From an uncultured Oscillospiraceae bacterium (GTDB lineage: Bacteria; Bacillota; Clostridia; Oscillospirales; Ruminococcaceae): a stretch of 64,000 bases of DNA. The notes under the pieces were generated by a model that saw only the letters and a list, made by a program, of their open reading frames with translations, did not search any database and was not told the origin of the DNA. The stretch spans positions 9,143 through 73,142 of the forward strand of contig URKR01000010.1 of the NCBI GenBank assembly GCA_900548355.1, read 5' to 3'. The first letter of the stretch is position 1, and each line of letters begins with the position of its first letter. Both the position numbers and the translations under genes were made by a program. Shown here piece after piece: positions 7,594-16,081 of this stretch.

Positions 7594-10500
7594 ATGGTTT
7601 ACCGCATTTATGTCGAAAAGAAGCCCGGCTTTGACGGCGAGGCCCAGGGCCTGCTGGCCGAGCTGACCGATCTTTTGGGCATTTCCTCGCTCAAAGGTCT
7701 GCGGCTGCTCAACCGGTACGATGTCGAGGGCATCGACCGCGACCTGTTTGAAAAGGCCATCCCGACGGTTTTCAGCGAACCGCCGGTTGATCTGACCTAT
7801 GACGCGCTGCCCGCCGCCTCCACCGTCTTTGCGGTGGAGTATCTGCCCGGCCAGTTTGACCAGCGGGCGGACTCGGCCAGCCAGTGCATCCAGCTGCTGA
7901 GCCAGGGCGAGCGCCCCGACGTGCGCAGCGCGCGGGTCTATCTGCTGGAGGGCGATCTCTCGGCCGACGACCTTGCCTCCATCAAGAAGTACGTCATCAA
8001 CCCGGTTGAAGCGCGGGAAGCGAGCCTGGATGAGCGCGAGACGCTCAAGATGGAGTTTGCGATTCCCTCGGCCGTTGAAACGCTGACCGGCTTCACCGCT
8101 CTCGACGACGAGGCGCTTGAAGCGTTCCGGGTCGAGCGCGGCCTTGCGATGGATCACGCCGACATCGTGTTCTGCCAGGATTACTTCAAGAGCGAGCACC
8201 GCGACCCGACCATCACCGAGATCAAGGTCATCGACACCTATTGGAGCGACCACTGCCGGCACACGACCTTCGGCACCATCCTTGACGATGTCAAGATCGA
8301 CGACGCCGTTGTGCAGGCTGCGTTTGACCGGTACATGGCGCTGCGCGCCGAGACCGGCCGTGACAAAAAGAACCGCACCCTGATGGACTGCGCGACGATC
8401 GGCGCAAAAGCGCTCAAGCAGCGCGGGGTCCTCAAAAACCTTGACGAGAGTGAGGAAATCAACGCCTGCACCGTCAAGATCCAGTGCGATGTAGACGGCG
8501 AGATGCAGGACTGGCTGTTCCTGTTCAAGAACGAAACCCACAACCACCCGACCGAGATCGAACCGTTCGGCGGCGCGGCCACCTGCATCGGCGGCGCGAT
8601 CCGCGACCCGCTTTCGGGCCGCAGCTACGTCTACCAGGCGATGCGGGTGACCGGCGCGGGCGACCCGCTTGTCCCGGTCAAGGATACGATGCCTGGCAAG
8701 CTGCCGCAGCGCAAGCTGGTCACAACGGCGGCGCAGGGCTATTCGAGCTACGGCAACCAGATCGGTCTGGCGACCGGCCAGGTGGACGAGCTGTACTACC
8801 CCGGCTATGTGGCCAAGCGGATGGAGATCGGCGCGGTGGTCGGCGCAACGCCGGCAAGCCATGTCCGGCGTGAGACCCCCGCCCCCGGCGATGTCGTCAT
8901 CCTGCTGGGCGGGCGCACCGGCCGCGACGGCATCGGCGGCGCGACGGGTTCGAGCAAGGCGCACAAGCTCTCGAGCCTCGAGACCTGCGGGGCCGAGGTG
9001 CAGAAGGGCAACGCCCCGATCGAGCGCAAACTCCAGCGGCTGTTCCGGCGCGAGGACGCCTGCAAGCTCATCAAGCGCTGCAACGACTTCGGCGCGGGCG
9101 GCGTTTCGGTCGCGATCGGCGAGCTGGCCGACGGGCTGCGCATCGATCTGAACAAGGTCACCAAGAAGTACGAGGGCCTGGACGGCACCGAGCTCGCGAT
9201 CAGCGAAAGCCAGGAGCGGATGGCGGTGGCCGTGGCGGCCGACGATGCCGATACCTTCATGGCGCTGGCCAACGAGGAAAACCTCGAGGCGACCATCGTC
9301 GCGACGGTGACCGAGGAAAAGCGGATGGTCGAAGTCTGGAACGGCGTTGCGATTGTCGATCTTTCGCGCGAGTTCCTCAACTCGAACGGCGCGGAACGCC
9401 ACGCCAGCGCCCACATCCAGGCCGGCCATGCCTGGAAGCCGGCCTGGGCCGGCGAGACCTTTGCCGACAAGATGCGCGCGATGGTGGGCGACCTGAATGT
9501 TTGCAGCAAGAAGGGCCTGGGCGAGCGGTTTGACGCGACGATCGGCGCTTCGACAGTGCTGATGCCCTACGGCGGGCAGTATCAGCTGACCCCCGCGATG
9601 GCGATGGCCGCCAAGCTGCCGGTGGACGGCGAGACGACGACCTGCTCCGGCATGGCCTGGGGCTTCAACCCCTATCTGACCGAGGCCGACCCCTACCGCG
9701 GGGCCTACACCGCCGTGGTCGAAAGCGTGACCAAGCTGGTCTGCGCGGGCTTCCACCATGAAGATATGTACCTGACCTTCCAGGAATATTTCCCGCATCT
9801 CGGCGATAAGGCCGAGCGCTGGGGCCAGCCGCTGGCCGCGCTGCTCGGCGCGCTGGACGCCCAGATGGGGCTGGGCATTGCCTCGATCGGCGGCAAGGAC
9901 AGTATGTCCGGCAGCTTCGAGGGCCTCGACGTGCCGCCGACCCTTGTGAGCTTTGCAACCGGCATCGGCCGCACCCGCGACGTGCTGAGCCCCGAGTTCA
10001 AGAAAGCGAACAGCTCCGTCGTCATCTTGAAGCCGCAGTATAAAGATGGCCTGCCCGAAATCAGCAGCCTGCTTTCGATCTACAAGATCGTTGAACAGAT
10101 GATTGACGAGGGGAAGGTGCTGGCCGCCGCCACGCCTGGCTACGGCGGCGTGGCCGAAGCGCTGTTCAAAATGAGCGTCGGCAATCATGTCGGCCTCAAC
10201 CTCAGCAGCCGCATCAACCCCGACAAGCTGCTGGAACCCTGCTACGGCGCGATCATCCTCGAACTGCTCGACGCTTCGGCCGGCGAGTTCCTCGGCGTGA
10301 CAACGGTCGATTATACGATGACGATCGGCGAGGAAACGCTGGATCTCGCCGAACTGCAGGAGATCTGGGAGCGCAAGCTCGAGCCGGTCTTCCCCTACCG
10401 CAAGGCGGGCAACGAGGTCGAGGCGATCTCTTACCCGGTCAAGCCGCTTGACCGCGTGGCCCCGGCTGTGCGGCTGGCCAAGCCGCGGATCATCATCCCG

Positions 10501-11280
10501 GTGTTCCCCGGCACCAACTGCGAGTATGACACGGCCCGCGCGTTCCGGCGCGCCGGCGGCGACCCGCACATCCTTGTGCTCAAGAACCTGACCCCCGCCG
10601 ACGTGGCCGAGAGCTGCGAGGCGCTGGTCAAGGAGCTGGACGCCGCGCAGATTCTGATGCTGCCGGGCGGTTTTTCGGGCGGCGACGAGCCGGACGGTTC
10701 GGCCAAGTTCATCTCGGCCTTCTTCCACGCGCCGGCGGTGGCCGATGCGGTCAACCGCCTGCTGAAAGAGCGCGACGGTCTGGCGCTGGGCATCTGCAAC
10801 GGGTTCCAGGCGCTGATCAAGCTCGGCCTTGTGCCCTACGGCGAGATCCGCCCGATCACGGCCGACGACCCGACCCTGACCTTCAACACGGTGCACCGCC
10901 ACCAGAGTATGCTTGTGCGCACCCGGGTTGCTTCGAACAAGAGCCCCTGGCTTTCGAAGTGCGAGGTCGGCGACGAGCACCTGATTGCGATCAGCCACGG
11001 CGAAGGACGGTTTGTCTGCAACGACGCGCTGCTGCAAAAGCTGATTGCCAACGGCCAGGTCGCCACCCAGTATGTCGATCTGAACTGCGTGCCGACGATG
11101 GATCAGCGCTACAACCCCAACGGCAGCGTGCTCGCGATCGAGGGCATCACCAGCCCCGACGGCCGCGTGTTCGGCAAGATGGGCCACAGCGAACGCAGCG
11201 GCGAACTGCTGTACAAAAACGTTCACGGCGACAAATACCAGCCGATTTTCGAAGGCGGCGTGAATTACTTTAAGCTTTAA
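7594..11280 (+). CDS. purL: FGAM synthase PurL, large single-chain form
   Basis: 1228-aa phosphoribosylformylglycinamidine synthase carrying synthetase and glutaminase in one chain. A PurS-like N-terminal segment (about residues 1-80) is followed by the ligase core: IDTYWSDHCRHTTF, FKNETHNHPTEIEPFGGAAT and a second half with SIGGKDSMSGSF. A class-I glutamine amidotransferase domain runs from about residue 965 (FPGTNCEYDTARAF, with the nucleophile Cys1068 in LGICNGFQAL). Many Firmicutes instead use separate PurS, PurQ and small PurL, none of which is seen here. ATG 7594 follows GAGGAGG; it is 10 bp after purD and 33 bp before purB. Confidence 0.96.
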   Translation: MVYRIYVEKKPGFDGEAQGLLAELTDLLGISSLKGLRLLNRYDVEGIDRDLFEKAIPTVFSEPPVDLTYDALPAASTVFAVEYLPGQFDQRADSASQCIQLLSQGERPDVRSARVYLLEGDLSADDLASIKKYVINPVEAREASLDERETLKMEFAIPSAVETLTGFTALDDEALEAFRVERGLAMDHADIVFCQDYFKSEHRDPTITEIKVIDTYWSDHCRHTTFGTILDDVKIDDAVVQAAFDRYMALRAETGRDKKNRTLMDCATIGAKALKQRGVLKNLDESEEINACTVKIQCDVDGEMQDWLFLFKNETHNHPTEIEPFGGAATCIGGAIRDPLSGRSYVYQAMRVTGAGDPLVPVKDTMPGKLPQRKLVTTAAQGYSSYGNQIGLATGQVDELYYPGYVAKRMEIGAVVGATPASHVRRETPAPGDVVILLGGRTGRDGIGGATGSSKAHKLSSLETCGAEVQKGNAPIERKLQRLFRREDACKLIKRCNDFGAGGVSVAIGELADGLRIDLNKVTKKYEGLDGTELAISESQERMAVAVAADDADTFMALANEENLEATIVATVTEEKRMVEVWNGVAIVDLSREFLNSNGAERHASAHIQAGHAWKPAWAGETFADKMRAMVGDLNVCSKKGLGERFDATIGASTVLMPYGGQYQLTPAMAMAAKLPVDGETTTCSGMAWGFNPYLTEADPYRGAYTAVVESVTKLVCAGFHHEDMYLTFQEYFPHLGDKAERWGQPLAALLGALDAQMGLGIASIGGKDSMSGSFEGLDVPPTLVSFATGIGRTRDVLSPEFKKANSSVVILKPQYKDGLPEISSLLSIYKIVEQMIDEGKVLAAATPGYGGVAEALFKMSVGNHVGLNLSSRINPDKLLEPCYGAIILELLDASAGEFLGVTTVDYTMTIGEETLDLAELQEIWERKLEPVFPYRKAGNEVEAISYPVKPLDRVAPAVRLAKPRIIIPVFPGTNCEYDTARAFRRAGGDPHILVLKNLTPADVAESCEALVKELDAAQILMLPGGFSGGDEPDGSAKFISAFFHAPAVADAVNRLLKERDGLALGICNGFQALIKLGLVPYGEIRPITADDPTLTFNTVHRHQSMLVRTRVASNKSPWLSKCEVGDEHLIAISHGEGRFVCNDALLQKLIANGQVATQYVDLNCVPTMDQRYNPNGSVLAIEGITSPDGRVFGKMGHSERSGELLYKNVHGDKYQPIFEGGVNYFKL

Positions 11281-11313
11281 TTCATTCGTTTAGATACCAG
11301 AAAGGAGTGTCCC

Positions 11314-12747
11314 ATGCCGCACGATCGTTATATTTCTCCGTTTTCCACCCGCTACGCCTCGGACGAGATGCAGTACATTTTCTCTGACGACAACAAGTTC
11401 CGCACTTGGCGGCGGCTTTGGATTGCGCTGGCCAAAGCCGAGCAGAGGCAGGGCCTTGCCATCACCGACGAGCAGATCGCCGAGCTGGAAGCCCACAAGG
11501 ACGACATCAACTATGAGGAAGCCGCCGCGCGCGAAAAGCTTGTGCGGCACGATGTGATGAGCCACGTCTATGCCTACGGCCTGCAGTGCCCGAAGGCGAA
11601 GGGCATCATCCACCTGGGCGCGACCAGCTGCTATGTCGGCGACAACACCGACGTCATCATCATGCGCCAGGGCCTCGAGCTCGTGCGCGGCAAGCTGATC
11701 GGGGTGCTTTCGAACCTGGCCAAGTTTGCCGAAACCTATAAGGATATGCCCTGCCTGGCCTACACCCACTGCCAGCCGGCCCAGCTGACCACCGTCGGCA
11801 AGCGCGCGACGCTCTGGATGAACGAGTTCTACATGGACGTGCAGGAGATCGAGCACCAGGCCGCGAGCCTTTCGCTGCGCGGCGTCAAGGGTACGACCGG
11901 CACCCAGGCCAGCTTTATGGAGCTGTTCGGCGGCAACGCTGAGAAGGTCAAGGCTGTCGAGGCCGACGTCTGCGCCCAGATGGGCTTTGACAAGGTTGTG
12001 CCGGTCTGCGGCCAGACCTACAGCCGCAAGGTGGATTACAACGTCCTGTCTGCCCTGGGGGGCCTGGCACAGAGCGCGATGAAGATGGCGACCGACATCC
12101 GGCTGCTGGCCAACTTCAAGGAGATGGAGGAGCCGTTTGAAAAGAACCAGATCGGTTCTTCGGCAATGCCCTACAAGCGCAACCCGATGCGCTGCGAGCG
12201 GATCTGCGCGCTGGCCCGCTACCTGATGATCGACGTGCTGAACCCTGCGATGACCGCCGGAACCCAGTGGTTTGAGCGCACGCTGGACGACAGCGCGAAC
12301 AAGCGCATCGCGATGGCCGAAGGCTTTTTGGCCGCCGACGCGATTTTGAACATCCTGCTCAACGTATCGGACGGGCTGGTCGTCTACCCGAAGGTTGTCC
12401 GCAGCCGGGTGATGGCCGAGCTGCCGTTTATGGCGAGCGAAAACATCATGATGAAGGCCGTCAAGAAGGGCGGCGACCGGCAGGAGCTGCACGAGCGGCT
12501 GCGCGAGCACGCGGTGGCCGCGGCGGCCGTCGTCAAGCAGGAGGGCCAGCCCAACGATATGATTGCCCGGGTCGAGGCCGACCCGGCCTTCGGCCTGACC
12601 CGCGAGGAGATCGAGAGCGAACTGCAGCCCGAGGCTTTCACCGGCCGCGCGCCGCAGCAGGTGGAGGAATATCTTGATTCCTACATCCGTCCGCTGCTCG
12701 CCGCCAACCCCGACGACATCGGCCTGACCGCCGAACTCAGCGTTTGA
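11314..12747 (+). CDS. purB: Adenylosuccinate lyase PurB
   Basis: 477-aa lyase acting twice in purine synthesis, on SAICAR and on adenylosuccinate, releasing fumarate. It shows the fumarase/aspartase-superfamily regions HLGATSCYVGDNTD, the catalytic TYTHCQPAQLTTVGKR and the signature GSSAMPYKRNPMRCERI with its flexible serine loop. The start has AAAGGAG 7 bases upstream (11301-11307). It is the last gene of the operon; a strong terminator follows 36 bp later. Confidence 0.97.
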   Translation: MPHDRYISPFSTRYASDEMQYIFSDDNKFRTWRRLWIALAKAEQRQGLAITDEQIAELEAHKDDINYEEAAAREKLVRHDVMSHVYAYGLQCPKAKGIIHLGATSCYVGDNTDVIIMRQGLELVRGKLIGVLSNLAKFAETYKDMPCLAYTHCQPAQLTTVGKRATLWMNEFYMDVQEIEHQAASLSLRGVKGTTGTQASFMELFGGNAEKVKAVEADVCAQMGFDKVVPVCGQTYSRKVDYNVLSALGGLAQSAMKMATDIRLLANFKEMEEPFEKNQIGSSAMPYKRNPMRCERICALARYLMIDVLNPAMTAGTQWFERTLDDSANKRIAMAEGFLAADAILNILLNVSDGLVVYPKVVRSRVMAELPFMASENIMMKAVKKGGDRQELHERLREHAVAAAAVVKQEGQPNDMIARVEADPAFGLTREEIESELQPEAFTGRAPQQVEEYLDSYIRPLLAANPDDIGLTAELSV

Positions 12748-12783
12748 GGATTGCGGTTTCCCTTTCATATTCCATAGAATAAG

Positions 12784-12847
12784 CACCCCGCCGCCCGCGG
12801 GGGAAGGTGTTCCCTTCCCTGCCGTGGGCGGCGGGGGTTTTGTTTTT
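12784..12847 (+). terminator. Intrinsic terminator of the pur operon
   Basis: A perfect 11-bp G/C stem (12786-12796 with 12826-12836) encloses a loop that can itself pair, and is followed by TTTTGTTTTT. This is a classic rho-independent end 36 bp after purB. Confidence 0.9.
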
Positions 12848-12928
12848 GAGTGAGGAGTTAGGAGCTTTGGTGGATCGGCGGCCGTTGGCTGCCCCAAAAA
12901 GGCGGCGGAGATGGTTTACGGCGACCCG

Positions 12929-14074
12929 CTATCTTGCCAGTTCCCATGTCTCCGCGGTCAGGGTGTCATCGGGGTTGCGGGTGACAAGGATGACGGTTTC
13001 GGCGGGGGCGTCGTCCGGCTGCATCGTCTGCAGCAGCATCGTCTCGCCGGGGGCGATGCCGTCCACCGCCAGCGCGCCGCCGCCCACTAGGAACCACGCC
13101 TTGCCGCCGCTGTAGCCGGGCGCTTCGGTCAGGGCGACTGTCTCGGTGGCGATCAGCGTGCCGTTTTCCCGCACTTCCTCGGCCGTGTGGGTGGGCAGGG
13201 CGGCTTCGGTTTCGGGTTCTTCCGTCCCCGCTTCCCCGCCTGCGCCGGCCCACTGATCGAGCATAGCCTTGGCAGCCTGCGGGTCGGCTTCGGCCGGATC
13301 AAGCGGCAGGTCAAAGACAAGGTTGACCCCCGCGTAATCGACCTGCGGGGTGATCGCGCCGGTCGCTTCGTCATAGGCGAAGGCGGCCGTGCTGAAAAAC
13401 GGGCTGCCGGTCGAGACGCAGAGCACGACCTCCCGGTCGGCAAACACGGTCAGGTCGTCGCAGCTGACAAGCAGATAGCGCACGCCTTCCAGGACGATGT
13501 CCTGCCGGTCGGGGCTGAACCAGTAGGATGCGGGCGAGCAGTCGGGGATCGCAAGCGCCGGCCAGACCATGCTGTTGCTGAGCGAGAAATCCTGCTCGGC
13601 GGCCAGGTCGTCCATCGGGATGCCGTCGCCGTGTTCGACGGCCAGCACGGCGTAGGTGCGGCCGGCGGGGGCGGCTTCGCCCCAGCTGCTTGACCAGTGT
13701 TCGTTCAGGTTTTTGCCACTGACAAGGCCGAGCAGCGTCACATCGTACCCGGCATCGGACTGGGTTTCGTTGACCGCGATCGCGGCGGGGTCGTCAAACA
13801 GATCGGCGAGCGGCGCATTGCCGGCCGCCGCGGCCACCTCGCGGCCGGAGAGCAGGTTACTGGCCGCATAGACGCCGACGCCAAAGCAGGCGGCGGCCGC
13901 GACCAGCGCAAAGGCGATGGGGCGTTTGTGGGTTCGCATGGGGGAATCTCCTTTCGCATAGCGGGCGGCGCCGCGGCGGCGGGCCGCGCCGGCGATGGCC
14001 GCGCGGTCCAGGCCATAGGCCTGCATCGCATGGGCCAGCAGGGTGCGTTCGCTGGGGTTGTGTTGCTGTTTCAT
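12929..14074 (-). CDS. Putative membrane anti-sigma factor
   Basis: 381-aa protein coupled by an ATGA overlap to the sigma-factor gene upstream, which is the main reason for the anti-sigma call. A cytoplasmic N-terminus of about 50 residues precedes one membrane segment (PIAFALVAAAACFGVGVYAA, about 53-72). The rest is an extracytoplasmic domain of about 310 residues that I do not recognise; it has an acidic Gly/Glu/Thr-rich linker near residues 278-295. An internal ATG about 45 residues in would start just before the membrane segment and lose the presumed sigma-binding part, so the long form is preferred. No zinc-finger anti-sigma motif is evident. Confidence 0.6.
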   Translation of the reverse strand: MKQQHNPSERTLLAHAMQAYGLDRAAIAGAARRRGAARYAKGDSPMRTHKRPIAFALVAAAACFGVGVYAASNLLSGREVAAAAGNAPLADLFDDPAAIAVNETQSDAGYDVTLLGLVSGKNLNEHWSSSWGEAAPAGRTYAVLAVEHGDGIPMDDLAAEQDFSLSNSMVWPALAIPDCSPASYWFSPDRQDIVLEGVRYLLVSCDDLTVFADREVVLCVSTGSPFFSTAAFAYDEATGAITPQVDYAGVNLVFDLPLDPAEADPQAAKAMLDQWAGAGGEAGTEEPETEAALPTHTAEEVRENGTLIATETVALTEAPGYSGGKAWFLVGGGALAVDGIAPGETMLLQTMQPDDAPAETVILVTRNPDDTLTAETWELAR

Positions 14075-14637
14075 TCCGAGACGCCGTCCTTTCGATAAAA
14101 TTCACGCAGTTTGGCCAGCGTGCGGTAGAGTTTTGCCTTGACGGTGGATTCCTTCATGCCGAGCAGCGCGGCGGTCTGCCGCAGCGTCATATCCAGCGCA
14201 TAGACGCAGACAAAGATGCGCTGTACATCGGGCGGGAAGGTCTTGAGCCGGGCCGCGATCTCGGCCGCCAGCAGCTTGTCCTCCACCAGCTGTTCGGGCA
14301 GCGGGGGCTGGTCGGCCTGCTGCAGGTCGGGTTCATCGTAGAGCTCGCCGTCCTGTGCGGTGCGCTGCAATGGGATCAGCGTCCCGAGCCGCTGGCGCAG
14401 CGTGTAAAACCGCCGCAGCTTGGCTTTGGCTACATGGCGCACAAATGCGGCGGGGTCACGCAGGTAGCCGCCGCCTTTTTCCAGCAAAACGGCATAGACT
14501 TCGGCGTACACCTCCTGCATCAAGTCGGGCAGCTGGGCTGGGTCGGCGCAGCGGCGGGTCAGGTAGCGCAGGGTATCGGCATAGGTATCTTCGTACAGGG
14601 CTTCAAAGAAGGGGGCAGGGTCTTGCGCGCGCAACAT
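14071..14637 (-). CDS. ECF-type RNA polymerase sigma factor
   Basis: 188-aa sigma-70-family factor of extracytoplasmic-function size. Region 2 lies in about residues 8-75 (FEALYEDTYADTLRYLTRRC and DLMQEVYAEVYAVLL). A charged linker follows, then region 4 with a helix-turn-helix at about 140-180 (QRIFVCVYALDMTLRQTAAL and KESTVKAKLYRTLAKLRE). Its stop overlaps the start of the membrane protein downstream by four bases, the usual sigma/anti-sigma layout. The pair is transcribed toward the pur operon. The regulon cannot be read from the window. Confidence 0.88.
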   Translation of the reverse strand: MLRAQDPAPFFEALYEDTYADTLRYLTRRCADPAQLPDLMQEVYAEVYAVLLEKGGGYLRDPAAFVRHVAKAKLRRFYTLRQRLGTLIPLQRTAQDGELYDEPDLQQADQPPLPEQLVEDKLLAAEIAARLKTFPPDVQRIFVCVYALDMTLRQTAALLGMKESTVKAKLYRTLAKLREFYRKDGVSE

Positions 14638-14695
14638 TCTTCACCTCTTTCCTCTGGTTTGTGTGCGCGGGGCGGGGTTTGGTTGCACGGCGGCA

Positions 14696-14726
14696 GAAAA
14701 AAACCGCCTGCGGCGAACAGGCGGTG
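14696..14726 (-). terminator. Terminator after ftsQ
   Basis: On the minus strand, an 8-bp stem (14718-14725 with 14703-14710) is followed by seven T (14703-14697). It lies 6 bp beyond the ftsQ stop and ends the dcw cluster. Confidence 0.85.
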
Positions 14727-14732
14727 AAAGAT

Positions 14733-15995
14733 TTATTCGGTTGGGGCCGCAGTCGGGGCGGCGGTGGCGTCCCCTTCGCCGGCGTCGCCGGATTCGGCCG
14801 GGGGTTCGGTCGGGGCCGGGGTTGGGGTGGGGGCGGCGGCGCTGTTGAAGGTGGGGCGGATGCCGCCGCTCGAATCCTGCTGGCTGACGTCCAGCGTGCC
14901 GCGGTCGGTGGAGGAAAGGCCGCTGCCCGCGACATCAAGCAGAATCGCAGCGGCAAACCGGATCTTGTACTCCAGGTTGTTCGCGGTGCCAACCAGCACC
15001 GAAACCCGCCCTTCATACAAAAAGTTCAGCTCGCTCATATCTGTCAGAGAGACCAGCGTCGTGCCCTCCAAAAGGCCCTGGGTATCAAGTTCCTGCATGA
15101 GCTCTTCAAGCACATCGGCCGCGGTGGCCGCGCCGCTTTCGGGGGTGAAGGTCTGGGCCGAGGCCGTACTCTCAAGGGAAAGGAAGCTGCCAGGCGTGGT
15201 CGGCTGGCCTTCGACTAGCTTGGCTTCGAGCAAAATCAGCCCATCGGGCTGGGATTCGGCGCTGCGCAGCACCTTGAGCCCATCGCTGAGCACAAGCCAT
15301 CCGCTGCCGGTATCCAGCGCAAACCGCTCGGTCGCCGGCTGAACCCGCACCACGACGGTACCGGGCAGCTGGGCGTGCACCTCGACCTCGTCGAGGTAGG
15401 GCAGGCTTTGCAGAAGAACCTGCTCCTTTTCGGCGGTCGAGAAGCCGAAGAGGTTGTCCCCTTCCTGCAGATCGAGCAGGCTGAGGATTTCCTCCTCGGT
15501 ATAGACGCCGGTGTTGGCGGGGGCGGTGCCATCGATGTTTTCGACACGGAACCCGGTCACCTTGAACAGCAGGTTCACCGAAAGCACCACGCCCAGCACT
15601 AGCACCGCAAAAACAACCAGCATGCCAAGTATCGCGCGCCTGCGCTTGCGGCGCAGCTGTTCGGCCTGGGTCACACGGCGCGGCGGCCGGGTGCGGCCGG
15701 CGGGGCGGTAGCCTGGTTTCTGCGGGTTGTGGGTTGGCGGCCGGCGGGGCGGCTGGCTGCGGCGAGGCTCCGCCTGGGCGCTTGGCCCCCTGCCTGCCGC
15801 CGGCTTGCGGGATGGGTGGGCGCCCCTGTCTGCCGGCCGGCCGCCATCTGCCGCGGGCCGTGCGCCCGCAGGGCGGCTTGCCTGGCGCGGCGGGTCCTTG
15901 CGCAGACCCATCCGGCTCTTCATGCTACGGTGCTGTGCCCGTGGCGGCGGGTTGGCGGCGGATTTTTGCCGTCGGCTGCGCTGGTCGCGGTCCAT
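14733..15995 (-). CDS. ftsQ: FtsQ/DivIB-like division protein with POTRA domain
   Basis: 420-aa bitopic protein expected in the divisome, bridging FtsL and septal synthesis. The cytoplasmic N-terminus (1-120) is unusually long, basic and Pro/Arg-rich. One membrane helix (about 121-144) follows, then a POTRA-like domain (FKVTGFRVENIDG, YTEEEILSLLDLQEGDNLFG, LPYLDEVEVHAQLPGTVVVR) and an FtsQ beta region. The tail after about residue 375 is low-complexity Ala/Pro/Thr. The start has AAGGAGGAACGGCGG just upstream. It is the last gene of the dcw cluster, 86 bp after murG. The name rests on the POTRA pattern and position. Confidence 0.85.
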   Translation of the reverse strand: MDRDQRSRRQKSAANPPPRAQHRSMKSRMGLRKDPPRQASRPAGARPAADGGRPADRGAHPSRKPAAGRGPSAQAEPRRSQPPRRPPTHNPQKPGYRPAGRTRPPRRVTQAEQLRRKRRRAILGMLVVFAVLVLGVVLSVNLLFKVTGFRVENIDGTAPANTGVYTEEEILSLLDLQEGDNLFGFSTAEKEQVLLQSLPYLDEVEVHAQLPGTVVVRVQPATERFALDTGSGWLVLSDGLKVLRSAESQPDGLILLEAKLVEGQPTTPGSFLSLESTASAQTFTPESGAATAADVLEELMQELDTQGLLEGTTLVSLTDMSELNFLYEGRVSVLVGTANNLEYKIRFAAAILLDVAGSGLSSTDRGTLDVSQQDSSGGIRPTFNSAAAPTPTPAPTEPPAESGDAGEGDATAAPTAAPTE

Positions 15996-16081
15996 CCGCC
16001 GTTCCTCCTTCCCTGGTTGGTCCGTTTTGGTGTATGCGTGTTGTCAAAGCCGCATTTGGGTGTGGGTATCCCGCACGCCTT

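Noticed and set aside
5868-7595. Minus-strand frame of 575 codons opposite purD and the AICARFT end
   Set aside because: Crosses two identified genes and the hairpin between them; no family features.
7465-11226. Minus-strand open frame of more than 1200 codons opposite purL
   Set aside because: It is a shadow of purL in GC-rich DNA (third-position bias keeps the opposite frame open); composition is His/Arg/Ala-rich with no domain.
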